Assembly: GCF_000003815.2 (NCBI RefSeq)
Contig: NC_049990.1
Location: forward strand, 16,828,075-16,892,074
Length of the DNA stretch: 64,000 nt
Origin: Branchiostoma floridae
Lineage: Eukaryota; Chordata; Leptocardii; Amphioxiformes; Branchiostomatidae
Direction: 5' to 3'
The notes under the pieces are model-generated. The model was not told where the DNA came from, did not search any database, and saw only the letters and a program-made list of their open reading frames with translations. Positions 33,635 through 45,400 of the stretch are shown here, in pieces. The first letter of the stretch is position 1, and each line of letters begins with the position of its first letter. The translations under genes were made by a program, and so were the position numbers.

Positions 33635-36380
33635 GTAAATTAGGGCAGGGAGAGTACTGGTAAGGTTAAGATCACATTTCCACAACGGGGCCAGGTCGGA
33701 CAGCTTTCGGGAGCGAAAAAAGGGACACAAAATACATCAAAATACACAAAATATCAGAATAAGATTCGTGGGTATGATTTGTATATATTTCTAGATATAC
33801 ATTTAATGTTTCGTCTCTTAAAACATTCCGGTCGGGCCCCTTTTTGAAAATGTGAACTAAGCTTAACTGTAGTCTTTATTCAAGATAGAAGGCCGTACTT
33901 ATTTGATTGTATGCATTACATTCTTCGTGCTAACCAGTCTTTTGCCGGTCCTCCGATAAAAGAGGGAAAGCCTTCTCGAAACTAGTCTTATGCGTGGTGT
34001 AACCAATATCCGTTGGTTTTTAGAAATATGGTATTTAGGGATATAATGTCGACGGAACTGCGTTTCTAAACTGCGACGCATGTGTAAGTTGAGAATATTG
34101 CAAATTGAAACCACCGTAGAGGCATCTCTAAATACCATGTCTTTCAAAAAAGCAACGGATATAGGTTATCCCCCGGATAAAGGTAACTATCATTATCGAC
34201 TCATGGTGCTGGAAAAAGGCTAGCGTAAGCAGGTTTGTTACCTTCGCCGAGAAGGTTATATTTTGGGTAGCGTTTGTATGTTTGTATGTATGTAGAAGAC
34301 CAGCATAACTCAAGAACGCCAGAATGGATTGTATTGATATTTGGTATGTTGGTACCGGGGTAGGTCTTGGTGAGACCTGGAAACGATTAGATTTTGGCCC
34401 CCCTAGCAGTCTGTTACGGTACTGCAGCAGAACTTCCTGGTTTGATATCTCAAGTTCTGAACATGCTGCAGCTATGATTTTTTAGTGGTAGACAGCTCTT
34501 GATGCCGAGAGTAAGTGGTATATGTTTGGGCCCCCTAGCGGCTTGTTTTAGAACTGCAGGGCAGGTTTAGTGTCAGACTTTGAAAGGGAATAACTCAAAA
34601 AGGGGTAAACGAATTGTCATGATTTTTGGTATGTAGATAGCTTAGGTGATGCTTCATATAATGACATATCAATTATCCAAATTGGTATCTAATTTGCATA
34701 ATTAATGAGGAAATTTTATGATCACGCTCAGTTCCATTATGGGACCATTGCAACGTCTGACATTTGTAACTGAGAAGGAGAAGAATATTGATTGATATAT
34801 ATTATGCAAAATAAAGACCTAAGTTGCATAATAATGAGAAAATGCTATAATTTCATTGTGGTAAATGACAGGAAATTTTTACTTGTAGCATTTGGAAGTT
34901 ATGTACAGGTGAACATTGTTGAACATCAATTATGCAAATGAGATCCTCATTTGCATAAATTAGCAGAAAATGCGATAAAGCCTTCTTACTTAACATAGAT
35001 TGTGCACGTCTGCTGTCTGGTGGAGGAGATGATCAGCTGATGTAATTTATGCAAATGAGAACCTTATTTGCATAATCAATGACAAACACAATTAATACAG
35101 CAGTTGTAAAGAAAGGTAGGCTTATTTGGCGAAGGTATGGGGTCGTGGAACTCTAGTGTTTTGGGTAGCGTTTGTTTGTTTGTTTTTATGTATGTAGAAG
35201 ACCAGAATAACTCAAGAACGCCTGGATGGATTGTATTGATACTTGGTTTGTCGGTAGGTCTTGATGAGACCTGGAAACGATTAGATTTTGGGCCCCCTAG
35301 AAGCCTGTTACGGTACTGCAGCGGAACTTCCTGGTTTGAAATCTGGAGTTCTGAACATGCTGCGGCTATGATTTTTGAGTGGTAGACAGCTCTTGATGCC
35401 GAGAGTAAGTGGTGTAGGTTTGGGCCCCCTGGTGGCTTGTTTTGGAACTGCAGGGCAGGTTTAGTGTCAGACTTTAAACAGGAATAACTCAAGAAGGGGT
35501 TAACGAATTGTTATGATTTTTGGTATGTGGATAGCTTAAGTGATGCTTCATATAATGACATATTAATTATGCAAATATTTATCTAATTTGCATGATTAAT
35601 TATGAAATTTTATGAACATGCTCAGTTCCAGTATGGGACCATTGCAACATGTGACACCTGTAACTGAGAAGGACAAGAATATTGATTGATATATATTATG
35701 CAAAATAAATACGTAATTTGCATAATTAATGAGAAAATGCTACAATTTTATTGCCGTAAATGACAGTAACTTCTTACTTGTAGCATTTGGAAGTTATGTA
35801 CGGGTGAACATCGTTGAACATTAATTATGCGAATGAGGGTCTAATTTGCATAAATTATCAAAAAATGCCATAATAGATTGTGTACGTCTGGTGTCTGGTA
35901 GAGGAGATGATCAACTGATACAATGTATGTAAATAAGAACCTTATTTGCATAATCAATGATAAACAATTAAAGCAGCAGTTGTAAAGAAAGGTAGGATTA
36001 TTTGGCGAAGGTATGGGGTCGTGGAACTCTAGTTGTAAAATGTCTCATGCGCTCTACCGCAAAACATAACACACTTCTTTAGTTATGCTCTAAAAGTCTA
36101 TGGTTCAATAATATGTGTTGCCAGCTTTGGATTTCTGTAGTTTGGGACTTTTTAAAAACGTACATCACTGTCCTTACTATGAGATCAATGTAATGAAGTT
36201 GACGTTCTACGCTCCTTGTTTCATCTCAGTCGTGGCCACAGGATGACATGAGCGACTCCTTGCGGATGGAGGCAGGACTGACCTCAGAACTACGAAACAT
36301 CACAGGAGATGAGACTATGAAGGTGAGAGGGTGTCGTTTTGTTATCTTCATAAAAATGTGTGTGGCTGAGTCAGTCTCTC

Positions 36381-36411
<31 letters not shown>

Positions 36412-39400
36412 CTCTCTCTCTCTGTCCTCTCTTTAACTTTTCATAATTGATAAAGGAAAATCCAGATTTGCTTTATTGCTTACGTTGTAACGTATTCCGA
36501 GGTGTCATAGACATATTACAACTTGTAACGTATTCCGAGGTGTCATATTACAACTTAACGCTACGCAACGGTACATACATTTTTCTTCACAAGGTTTGTT
36601 TTCGCTATCTACAATATCTTTTTTCTTTCATACCCGAGGTCTGGGACTTCGGAGTCTACGAGAACACTACTCAAGAACCGGTACCAAGGGAGTTCTTCAA
36701 CTTCAGCACTTTTGTAGACAACTTCAAGTGTGTTTGACTGGTTTTCTTCTTTTCTTTTTTCTAACAATAATGTAATACTACTAGTGTCCGAATTGATATA
36801 CATTGTTAATGCGCCAATTATATGTATGTATTTTTTTTATCTAACCCACAATGCACTACGCTGCACATGCGCAATTGGAACTGTGAGAAAACTTATGGAT
36901 AACCTCATATGTTTTCTTTTAACTTTTTCTAACAGGAAAAATAGAGAGAGGTACATCAACGTCACCATGCTGGAGGGGAATATCGGTTACGTGTCCATTA
37001 GGTCTATGTCACATATCGTTGACATCATCTTACCGGATCCGGAAATGACGGAGTTCTTCCTCAGCAAGATGGCGGCACTGAATGAGTCAAAGGTGAAACA
37101 CGTTATCTTTTGACATTACTGTATCTAACGCCTTTTTTAAACATCCCTGTATCAAACGGCTTTTGACATTCTTTTATCTAAGCTAGACCGGCTTTGTACA
37201 TTCCTGTATCTAACGGCTTTTGACATTCCTGTATCTAACGGCTTTTAACATACATGTAATATATAACGGCTTTTAACATCCCTGCATCTAACGGCTATTG
37301 ACATTTCTGTGCCTAACGGCTTTTAACATCCCTGCATCTAACGACTATTGACATTTCTGTGCCTAACGGCTTTTAACATTCCTGTATCTAACGGCTTTTG
37401 ACATTCCTGCATCTAACGGCTTTTGACATTCCTTTAACTAAGATCTAATTTCTGTAAGAAAATAGATGTGATTTAGCAAGTAAACGGAATGAAATCATAT
37501 TGATAAAACTAAAGTTAGGGAAAATTCCGTAAAATTTGTCTGTCAGAAATCCGAACATATCTCCTTTTCAAATATTCTCATTTTACAGTTTTGAAATGGA
37601 ACAAAAGAGTTCAGTTTTAAAGGTTAGAAATATAACAGCGTAATTTTGTAACTGCCTGATGTTACAGGCTATCATATTGGACCTTCGCTACAATCTGGGC
37701 GGAGATAGAGAAGGTGTGGTCCACTGGGCATCCTTCTTCTTCAACGCCACCCCATCCGTGCCGCTGTCGGACGTGTACTACAGAGACGGCGTCAACCAGT
37801 ACTGGACATTACTGGAGGTAAGGCTAGTTCACCTTTATCTGCGGCCCGGTAACCTTTATCCGAAACAAATATTTAGGAATATAAAGTTGACGGACGGCGG
37901 TTTCAAATTGTAATATTTTTTGATAATGCAGTTTGAAACCAGCGTCCGTTGACTTGATTTTCCAAAATACTAGGCTTCTGAAAACAATGGATATAGGTTA
38001 CCACACATATAAAGGTGAACTAGCATTAAATTATATACATACATATGTATTGCCAAAAGAATCGAGCAACTGGAATAAGCACTCTCTCTTTAGATCCAGA
38101 CGTAAATATTTAAAGATAGCAATCATTACATTTCACCAGTGTCTAATAATTTCATATTTAACGCAATTTTTTACTCGGATGTCTAACCTACATCGACTTA
38201 CTTTGGTAATCGTACAGTCCTTAGTGCGCATGTGCAGTCGAGATGCCATGTGGTGTAGGTCAAAGTTCAAGATCACTTCAATTTGCCTACACATTTGTAT
38301 ACATATGTTCATTATTTTTTTTGCTCCTTTACATGACCCAAACCTAATAGTTTTACGACATTTCCGCAAATCAACGATCACCCTGTCGCAAAGCATTATG
38401 GGAAATCTAAAAAGCTTACTTTTTTTCTTCTCAGGTTCCAGGGGGTATCAGATTTCCCGACATGCCCCTGTACCTGCTGACGAGTAACCGGACCAGCAGG
38501 GAAGCGGAGGAGTTCGCCTACGCCATGCAGGTGGTCAACAGGACAACCATCATCGGGGAAACTACGGGTAGGGCCATATAAAAGAAAAACAATGTTGCCC
38601 GTACATCTGTACAGTCTCATGCTTAGGCGTGGTGCCATCTCCATTTCTGTAGCCCTTGAGCCACACATTTGTGGTCACTACAGCAGGGGGCTGGGACGCT
38701 GGTAGTGATGTGTGTTAAACTCTGATACTCAGCAAGTACCTAAAAGTCTTTTTTGTAACTCGGCCGGGGATCGAACTCGCGACCTACAGAATGCAAGAGA
38801 ACACCATTGCACCGGTGTAGGTCCATATGGATATTATGGCATTCACGATTGCATTAATTTTGGACCGTTCCCAAACGTAAGAAGAATTGATACAAGGCGA
38901 CTTTTTCAAATGGCGACAACCGTTTACAAGACGAACAACTTTAAAGGTGTTTCTTATAAGTTTGAATTATTCGAATATGATGCAAGTGAAAGTACACATG
39001 ACACAAACTTGACAGGTTCTACATAGGACGGGATGTTTATTCGGGAATTTGCCCAATACAATGTAAAAGTTGTATTTATTATTTGTTTATTGGTTTGGCT
39101 GTTCAGCACACACAGCCAGGGCTACCCAACTAGCCTGTGGCTATTACAAAGGGCTAGCCCTGCTGACAATAATAGAGACATTACAAATTGAATTGAACAA
39201 GGACATGATACTTATCAATAACAACGTTCCAAGTACCAAAAAAGACAAAAATTGTAAATGTAAATTTTGTATACCTCTTGCATTTGTCTTCTCTGTCACG
39301 AAGATCTATTGAACAGCAGATTTTATACCCTGAATTGAAATTTTTTCATATGTTTATCTTTTACCACCTCTTCATAAAAGCCGATAAACAGTATAACTTC

Positions 39401-40297
39401 GTCTAATCTCTCTCCGTAGCCGGTGAGGAGTTTACAGGAATGTGGTTCCCGATCGACCAGACGGACGTTCACCTCCTGACCCGGACTAACGTAGTGAGAA
39501 ACCCTATTACCCAGGACAGCTGGAGCGGCAAAGGTAACGGATTTATTCGAATCAAAAAACTCATTTGTGTTGTAACGGAATTATTTAAATCAAGGTTTAT
39601 CTGTGTTGGTAGAATCCATATTTGAGTAACTTTAAGCTTTGTTCCAACACAGGGGAAACACTTAACATAAAAAAAAAACACTAACTCATTCTTGAACTAG
39701 CTCAACTGTAATATCCAACAGAATCCAAATAGAACACGTGACTCAGTGAGCAGTGCATCATAGGTTGCAGGAAGTCTATGGCGCCCACCGTCTCTGTTCA
39801 GGCATAGTTATAAGGCTTAAGCGAAAAAAATCAAGAAAAAATTAAGTTCCAGAATGACAACACAGATAAATTTTCAAGTTAAAATCCGTAACACCCCTAG
39901 TAGCAATATACATCAGAACGCATCAACACTCACTGAAACCTGAGGGTCGTAGATTCCGACTAAAAGTCTTGTTGAGAGTTTCCCCTGTGTCGTACCAAAA
40001 CAAAACTGTTCGAGTAATGGATTGATCTCCTCTCTCTTCTATCCAAAAGTCACTGCTACACATAGTTGACCATGGCCTCTTTTCTTTTTTTTATTCGTTT
40101 TCTTATTTGCAGGTGTTACACCAGACATCATCGTACCAAGCGAAAAAGCCCTAACTGTGGCCCTGCGGAAAATACGTGGGAGCGAGGACACCAAGATGGC
40201 CGCCAGTTCCGGGAATATAGAACCTCCCAGATGGACTGTCTATCTGGTATTTATTTGTACATCGATAGCCATTCTCACATACCCAACCTTCATGTAA
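33449..40297 (+). CDS. Secreted IRBP-like S41-family protein, probably GPI-anchored (gene span, 8 exons)
   Basis: Eight exons give 1107 nt (368 residues plus stop) with consistent phases. The signal peptide is MAPTAYIVFVALVPTVLS. An N-terminal helical region follows, then the S41/IRBP core: EGNIGYVSIRSM, AIILDLRYNLGGDREG (176-191), YLLTSNRTSREAEEFAYAM (238-256), IIGETTAGE and GVTPDIIVPSEKAL. Vertebrate IRBP (RBP3) carries several such modules and binds retinoids in the interphotoreceptor space; this protein has one. At least eight N-x-S/T sequons fit a secreted glycoprotein. The last ~20 residues are hydrophobic and end at the stop, with small residues (AASSGN) before them, as in GPI signals. 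Against S41 peptidases, the nucleophile Ser falls at Arg247, so proteolysis is doubtful. Ligand unknown. Confidence 0.85.
33664..33856. mobile_element. MITE in intron 1, CACATTTCCACAACGGGGCC ends
   Basis: The left end gatcacatttccacaacggg pairs loosely with the right end gtcgggcccctttttgaaaa...tgtgaac. A partial relative lies near 12138-12180 (ccgaccgggcagctttcggg). Confidence 0.55.
33982..34190. mobile_element. Foldback MITE, copy 2 (family of 21990)
   Basis: The left arm has gtaaccaatatccgttgg; the right arm has caacggatataggttatccc, then ccggataaaggtaactat. Intronic. Confidence 0.7.
34261..36034 (+). repeat. ~0.9-kb repeat present as two tandem copies
   Basis: Copy 1 is 34261-35157 and copy 2 is 35159-36034. 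Both start ttttgggtagcgtttgt and end ggtatggggtcgtggaactctagt. They include the 'gcagcggaacttcctggttt' family motif and several ATTTGCATAAT words. Copies have diverged by several percent; each is probably a TE-derived repeat. Confidence 0.85.
36230..36322 (+). CDS. IRBP-like gene exon 2
   Basis: The acceptor is TTTCATCTCAG and the donor AAG/GTGAGA; 31 codons in phase 0. It reads SWPQDDMSDSLRMEAGLTSE, then LRNITGDETMK, part of the N-terminal helical region. Confidence 0.8.
36374..36423. repeat. (CT)n microsatellite
   Basis: An imperfect CT run about 50 bases long, starting 51 bases after the exon 2 donor. Confidence 0.95.
36639..36727 (+). CDS. IRBP-like gene exon 3
   Basis: Acceptor TTCATACCCGAG follows a pyrimidine tract and the donor is AA/GTGTGT, leaving phase 2. 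It reads VWDFGVYENTTQEPVPREFF, then NFSTFVDNF. An alternative acceptor at ~36592 in the same frame would add 15 or so residues; the pyrimidine tract favours the one chosen. Confidence 0.72.
36936..37092 (+). CDS. IRBP-like gene exon 4 (start of S41 core)
   Basis: The acceptor is TTTTTCTAACAG and the donor AAG/GTGAAA. It holds RYINVTMLEGNIGYVSIRSM, the first S41/IRBP core strand, and FFLSKMAALNESK. Confidence 0.88.
37121..37440. repeat. Minisatellite, ~24-29 bp unit, in intron 4
   Basis: About ten copies of variants of taacggcttttgacattcct in direct orientation. Confidence 0.9.
37668..37817 (+). CDS. IRBP-like gene exon 5 (LDLRYNLGG motif)
   Basis: The acceptor is GATGTTACAG and the donor GAG/GTAAGG; 50 codons. 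AIILDLRYNLGGDREGVVHW matches the LDLRxNxGG hallmark of S41 and IRBP modules. Confidence 0.92.
37824..38023. mobile_element. Foldback MITE, copy 3, adjoining a splice donor
   Basis: The left end ctagttcacctttatctgcg and the right end atataaaggtgaactag (to 38023) are inverted repeats. The element starts six bases past the last base of exon 5. Confidence 0.8.
38435..38567 (+). CDS. IRBP-like gene exon 6 (nucleophile-region exon)
   Basis: The acceptor is TTCTTCTCAG and the donor CGG/GTAGGG, leaving phase 1. It reads VPGGIRFPDMPLYLLTSNRT, then SREAEEFAYAMQ and IIGETT. The serine nucleophile position of S41 aligns with Arg (AGG) here; Ser lies one residue earlier. Confidence 0.92.
38640..38830 (-). 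mobile_element. SINE-like fragment, minus strand
   Basis: Read on the minus strand, 'caatggtgttctcttgcatt' is followed by a B-box-like gtcgcgagttcgatccccgg. It lies in intron 6. Confidence 0.5.
39420..39533 (+). CDS. IRBP-like gene exon 7
   Basis: The acceptor is TCTCTCCGTAG and the donor AAG/GTAACG, entering and leaving phase 1. It reads AGEEFTGMWFPIDQTDVHLL, then TRTNVVRNPITQDSWSGK. Confidence 0.88.
40113..40297 (+). CDS. IRBP-like gene terminal exon (C-terminal hydrophobic tail)
   Basis: The acceptor is CTTATTTGCAG; the TAA ends at 40297. It reads GVTPDIIVPSEKALTVALRK, a polar stretch with AASSGN, then a terminal hydrophobic WTVYLVFICTSIAILTYP ending three residues before the stop. This suggests GPI attachment, or else a C-terminal transmembrane anchor. 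Confidence 0.88.
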
Positions 40298-40478
40298 TAT
40301 GTGACAAAACTGCAATGATTTGAAGCAAACACTATATTAGAAGGCCTGGAAAGATTACAGATGATGTAATCAAGAGAATTAGTTGATTGTTCGACAGACA
40401 AGAAAAGGTCGCAAACTGTTTAGAGATGTACAGTTTGATTTCTAATATTCCGCCACCATTTTATGCAATGGTGGGTAT

Positions 40479-40905
40479 TAGGGGTGGGTACCGGTACAGA
40501 AAATTCAGGTCCAGGTCCGGTTCAGGTCCAAAGGATCAGGTCCGGACCTGAACCTGGACCTGATGCAGTATGACTCATACCAATGGTCCATTTCACTACA
40601 AAGAGATCTGTTTGGTGGAGAATTAGACTTACACTGGCGTTTTAAAATCCTTCAACGCTAACTGCACCTGTACGATTGGCTGTAAAACTTGGTAGGAATT
40701 ACTATAAACTCTTCTCTACTTCACTCTTTTTATTTTCTTCCACCTGCAAGCGCCAAAACGTGTGAATGCCTGATTGAATAATCTGTTAATTTTCTAATCG
40801 GTCCAACATCCGGTGCACCTAATTTTTTCAGGTCCGGTCTTTCTTGACCGGTCTAATAAGAAAAACCGGTTTTGTACCGGTACGCTGTACCGATACCCAG
40901 CCCTA
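40479..40905. mobile_element. hAT-type MITE with 8-bp target duplication
   Basis: The 427-bp element starts TAGGGGTGGGTACCGGTACA, and its end, reverse complemented, starts TAGGGCTGGGTATCGGTACA. GTGGGTAT flanks both sides (40471-40478 and 40906-40913). The 8-bp duplication and GGGTA-type ends fit hAT. No transposase is present. Confidence 0.92.
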
Positions 40906-41789
40906 GTGGGTATCAATCACATCCGACTTTATTACGCTGATGTTCCTATGGAACTCGCTAGGTGTCGCTACTGCGTGGTCACTTGACTAGATTTTTTTGC
41001 AGTCTCTTACAAGACTGATTACCATTTATGAAGATCATCGGAGATCACAAAGGTATATATTTTCTGTGACTTTAAACGTTACTAATTACTAAAATACCAC
41101 ATATAACTGTTCGTATTTATAAGAAAAACTAAGTTAACGGTTTGTATAAATGTTGTCAATACTGTTTTACATAATAGCGTTTAAATTCTTGTATACTATA
41201 CTACTATCTTTTATTCTATTTTATGCTGTTCAACATAACCTAAGTAAACTTTAATAAAACGTTTCTTCTTAATGTGTAATGTTTGGATGAATGGTCTGGA
41301 TTCTTGATTTCTAAAAGCGCAAGCCAGTTGTGACATCTTTAGTCCCGCCATTATTGTACGAAATGAAGGGACAACACAATCTGTCAATCACGCTGAACTT
41401 TCTCAACAAACCGCTAGATGTCGCAACTGTGTGGTAACTACCAAGCCAGGTTACGACTCTAATATCAGAGTCACGGTGGTGTAAACTGTTGCTGGCATAC
41501 CTACCTGTTTGCTTTTTTGTGTTTTTACAGTTTCATTTGACACCAGGGCAAGTTAAGATACAAGAGAGAAACTTGTTATTCTATTTTGATTTTTTAAGAA
41601 ACTTTTCTTGTTAATTTCTATTGAAACTATACTGATAAAACGATCTATAAGGATTTTACCAATATTGACAAAAGGAGGTCATATTGATAATGATAGCAAA
41701 TATTTCAAAGTAAACATCGATATCAGCAAGACCTACATTACGATCATTACGATATCCATAGCTTCTTGAGTTATAATTTTTACAAAAAT

Positions 41790-41932
41790 ACACTCACACA
41801 CACAGATACACAATCACACACACACAAATACACACACATAGACACACAAACACACACACACACACAAGTACACACACACTCACATACACACAAACACATA
41901 CACATACTAGCACACACATGCTCACGTACATA
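41790..41932. repeat. Imperfect (CA)n microsatellite
   Basis: About 140 bases of CACA with interspersed ATA and AAA triplets. Confidence 0.95.
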
Positions 41933-42245
41933 CAGTGTGACTTGCTTGCACGAATGGGGGAAGAATTTTGCTTCGTCATGTAACCACCACTCAGTCCATA
42001 CGATAACATGTTAAGTCATAAAGCATTACGAGTCAAAATGAGACAGCATGAACTTTGCAGTACATATGAAAAACCATTCTGCTAAGTCATGTAACTCAGC
42101 AATACTTAAACACAATGCTCTAAAGCCTTCTGTTGACACAATGATCTTACCTGTGCCCGTGTGGTCGACAACTGAGCAAACATTTGTTCGTACAGCAAAT
42201 CCTTAGTTTGTTTTTCACGTAGCATGACGAAGCAATTTTGCTACA

Positions 42246-42253
42246 TATATATA
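42246..42253 (+). promoter_or_regulatory. Candidate TATA box of the sulfotransferase gene
   Basis: TATATATA lies 61-68 bases before the start codon at 42314, so transcription might begin near 42275 with a ~40-base leader. The spacing is right, but AT-rich runs are common here. Confidence 0.35.
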
Positions 42254-42313
42254 CATAACCAGCATCTAGAGAAGCGATACCAGTCTTTCCAGTCGTCCCT
42301 GTAACAATTAAAC

Positions 42314-42467
42314 ATGAGTGTCAACATTTCCCCGGAATCTTTCAGCCCGCCTTTCCATTTTAAAGGCGTCAGGTTCTTTCCCGCTGCCGACCTTCGGGCG
42401 GTGGAACTAGCGGAATCGTTTGAAGTCAGAGACGACGACGTTTTCGTGTCGGCCTACGCCAAATCAG
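42314..42467 (+). CDS. SULT gene exon 1
   Basis: The ATG is at 42314 and the donor is TCAG/GTAATG, leaving phase 1. It reads MSVNISPESFSPPFHFKGVR and ends VFVSAYAKSG, just inside the PAPS loop. This is the first ATG and gives the normal family N-terminus. Confidence 0.93.
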
Positions 42468-45400
42468 GTAATGATTTTGCTAAGTTTGAAGCAGTCGAGA
42501 AAATTTAATAAGTAATCTTTTTTTTTTTTGCTTTTGGGGTAAGGCTAGGGTTGAGGTTAAGGATTTTTGGAGACTTTAGGGGCAGTGGGCTGTTATCCAC
42601 GGTGTCCAGAGTACTGTGTTGGGAGGTCAGATCCCTACATCCTCTCCTTAAACAATCTTTTACCTCCCCAACCAGCCTTAAAGTACTACAGTTCCCAGCT
42701 CCACATGTAGAATGGAGAAAGAATGGTGCAGTCTAAAGTCCATGCTAATAGAAAGCTGTATGAATAGCCTTTTTTTCATACAGACTACGACGTTACATCG
42801 TTAGGGGTTATAACTTAGGCATTTTGACTCGTTGGAACGTTAAACTGAACTTTGACCGTTTATATCCCTGTAGCAGAGGCATTTCGGCGTCGCTACGTCC
42901 TAAAAGTAGATTTGAGTTACCCATGAATTTTTTAAGGGAATATCATGTAAAACGTGAAAGCATGACTTAAAATCTAACAAAACACCATAAGCATAGAAGG
43001 CATCGTTTTAAAGGCAACTTAAGCAATATTAGATCGTTGAAAGTGGAATTATGCAATCTGTATAATATTGACATTTAATGCACTAACTTAGCACATTTAC
43101 GTCATCATTTCATAAACTGAGTCATTAAAAACGGCGCATAAACAAGTCGCACAAGGGGGGGGGCAATAACAAAGAATATCCTCGTACAACTTGTCTCTGC
43201 TAGGCCATTTTTAACCGCTCAAAGTATGAAATGATGATGTAAATGTTAGAATACAATGCAGTAGATATCAATTTCATACAGATTGCTTTATCCTGAATGT
43301 TTCCTCTTTTAACGCTGTTATATTGCTTAGGTTGCCTTTAAATTGGTGAAACTCAAGATGATCGCTCCGTTTCATCCGGCCCCAGCGACGCAGCAAACGT
43401 ACCACAGCTTTTATTAGATACCAGTGACCGCTCGTTAAGAATCCCTGATAAAATCTAAAATACTTTTATCGAGTATTCTATGCCAGGTAAGGTAAGGGCC
43501 TCATAGCCATTTAGAGGATGCAGGACCAGTGTGTTGTTATCTACCATCATGTTTAGGGCACAGTATTGGAAGGTGGGGCCAAACCCTCTCTTTTCACTAC
43601 CTTTTACACCTCCCCGATCGAAGTCAGGTACCCGTTTTAATTTACGCCCGAATGAAGTTCTTCATTCAGGCGTAAATTCGAAGATAATTTCGCAAGGACT
43701 AGTCAGGAATCGAACTCGTGCCCACTCGATCCTCCCGTTTCCACTAGCGCTGTAGCATAACCTTTCATCTATCTAAAGCTAAGGGCACAACCCGCCGTAC
43801 GTGCAAATACGTGTTGTCTATACGTACGAACTCCGACGGGTTTTGTAGCACGAAGACACGCCATAAAACTTTACGTGCAGGCAAAAATTGTCTGCAATCG
43901 GGCGGCGGATTTTAGAAATACGTGGCGGACTTGGCCTCCCCCCCCAAAAAAAAACGTACGGACAATTGCAAATTGCACGCACGACGGGTTGAGCCCTTAG
44001 CTTTACACAACAAGAGGCTTGAATTTGTGTCGGTAAAAGTCATTTTGTAAAGCTAAACTGCGACTCCAATGCAATGGATTTCGACTATCAAACTCTAGCC
44101 AATGAATGGCGGTCTAACGCTTCTGTGACGTCACGTTTTGTAGATAGGACACCTAACTCGGTATTAAAAAGGCTGTGAGACTATCTTTACTTTTTATACC
44201 ATTTTTACCAGGCACAACATGGGTACAGCAGATTGTGTCTTTACTCTCCACCGAGGGTGATCTCAGCGAAGTGAACAAAGTCCCGATCTTCGTCCGGGTG
44301 CCATGGTTTGAGACTATGGACATGTCTGGGACGGGGGAGCCGCTTCCCAAGATCCTGAAGGACGCCCCCTCTCCCCGCCTAATGAAAACACACCTGCCGT
44401 ATCGCCTGCTACCCAAGGATGCTCGGGAGGGGAAGGGGAAGGTTTGTACAGTAGACCCTAATTTGCATAGTTTATCTGGTAAATCATAGGGGCTTCATAC
44501 TTGTGACATTTGCTAGTTAGTCATATACATAAATTATATAGATGTCGAATCAATTTGATTAAACTGTTTCATGGAGGTATAAGGGGACAAAAACTTGGTA
44601 GTTTGGAACGTAAGAAGAAATGGTAATAATTGTGTATACCATCCTCTACGCANNNNNNNNNNNNNNNNNNNNNNNNNNNNNNNNNNNNNNNNNNNNNNNN
44701 NNNNNNNNNNNNNNNNNNNNNNNNNNNNNNNNNNNNNNNNNNNNNNNNNNNNNNNNNNNNNNNNNNNNNNNNNNNNNNNNNNNNNNNNNNNNNNNNNNNN
44801 NNNNNNNNNNNNNNNNNNNNNNNNNNNNNNNNNNNNNNNNNNNNNNNNNNNNNNNNNNNNNNNNNNNNNNNNNNNNNNNNNNNNNNNNNNNNNNNNNNNN
44901 NNNNNNNNNNNNNNNNNNNNNNNNNNNNNNNNNNNNNNNNNNNNNNNNNNNNNNNNNNNNNNNNNNNNNNNNNNNNNNNNNNNNNNNNNNNNNNNNNNNN
45001 NNNNNNNNNNNNNNNNNNNNNNNNNNNNNNNNNNNNNNNNNNNNNNNNNNNNNNNNNNNNNNNNNNNNNNNNNNNNNNNNNNNNNNNNNNNNNNNNNNNN
45101 NNNNNNNNNNNNNNNNNNNNNNNNNNNNNNNNNNNNNNNNNNNNNNNNNNNNNNNNNNNNNNNNNNNNNNNNNNNNNNNNNNNNNNNNNNNNNNNNNNNN
45201 NNNNNNNNNNNNNNNNNNNNNNNNNNNNNNNNNNNNNNNNNNNNNNNNNNNNNNNNNNNNNNNNNNNNNNNNNNNNNNNNNNNNNNNNNNNNNNNNNNNN
45301 NNNNNNNNNNNNNNNNNNNNNNNNNNNNNNNNNNNNNNNNNNNNNNNNNNNNNNNNNNNNNNNNNNNNNNNNNNNNNNNNNNNNNNNNNNNNNNNNNNNN

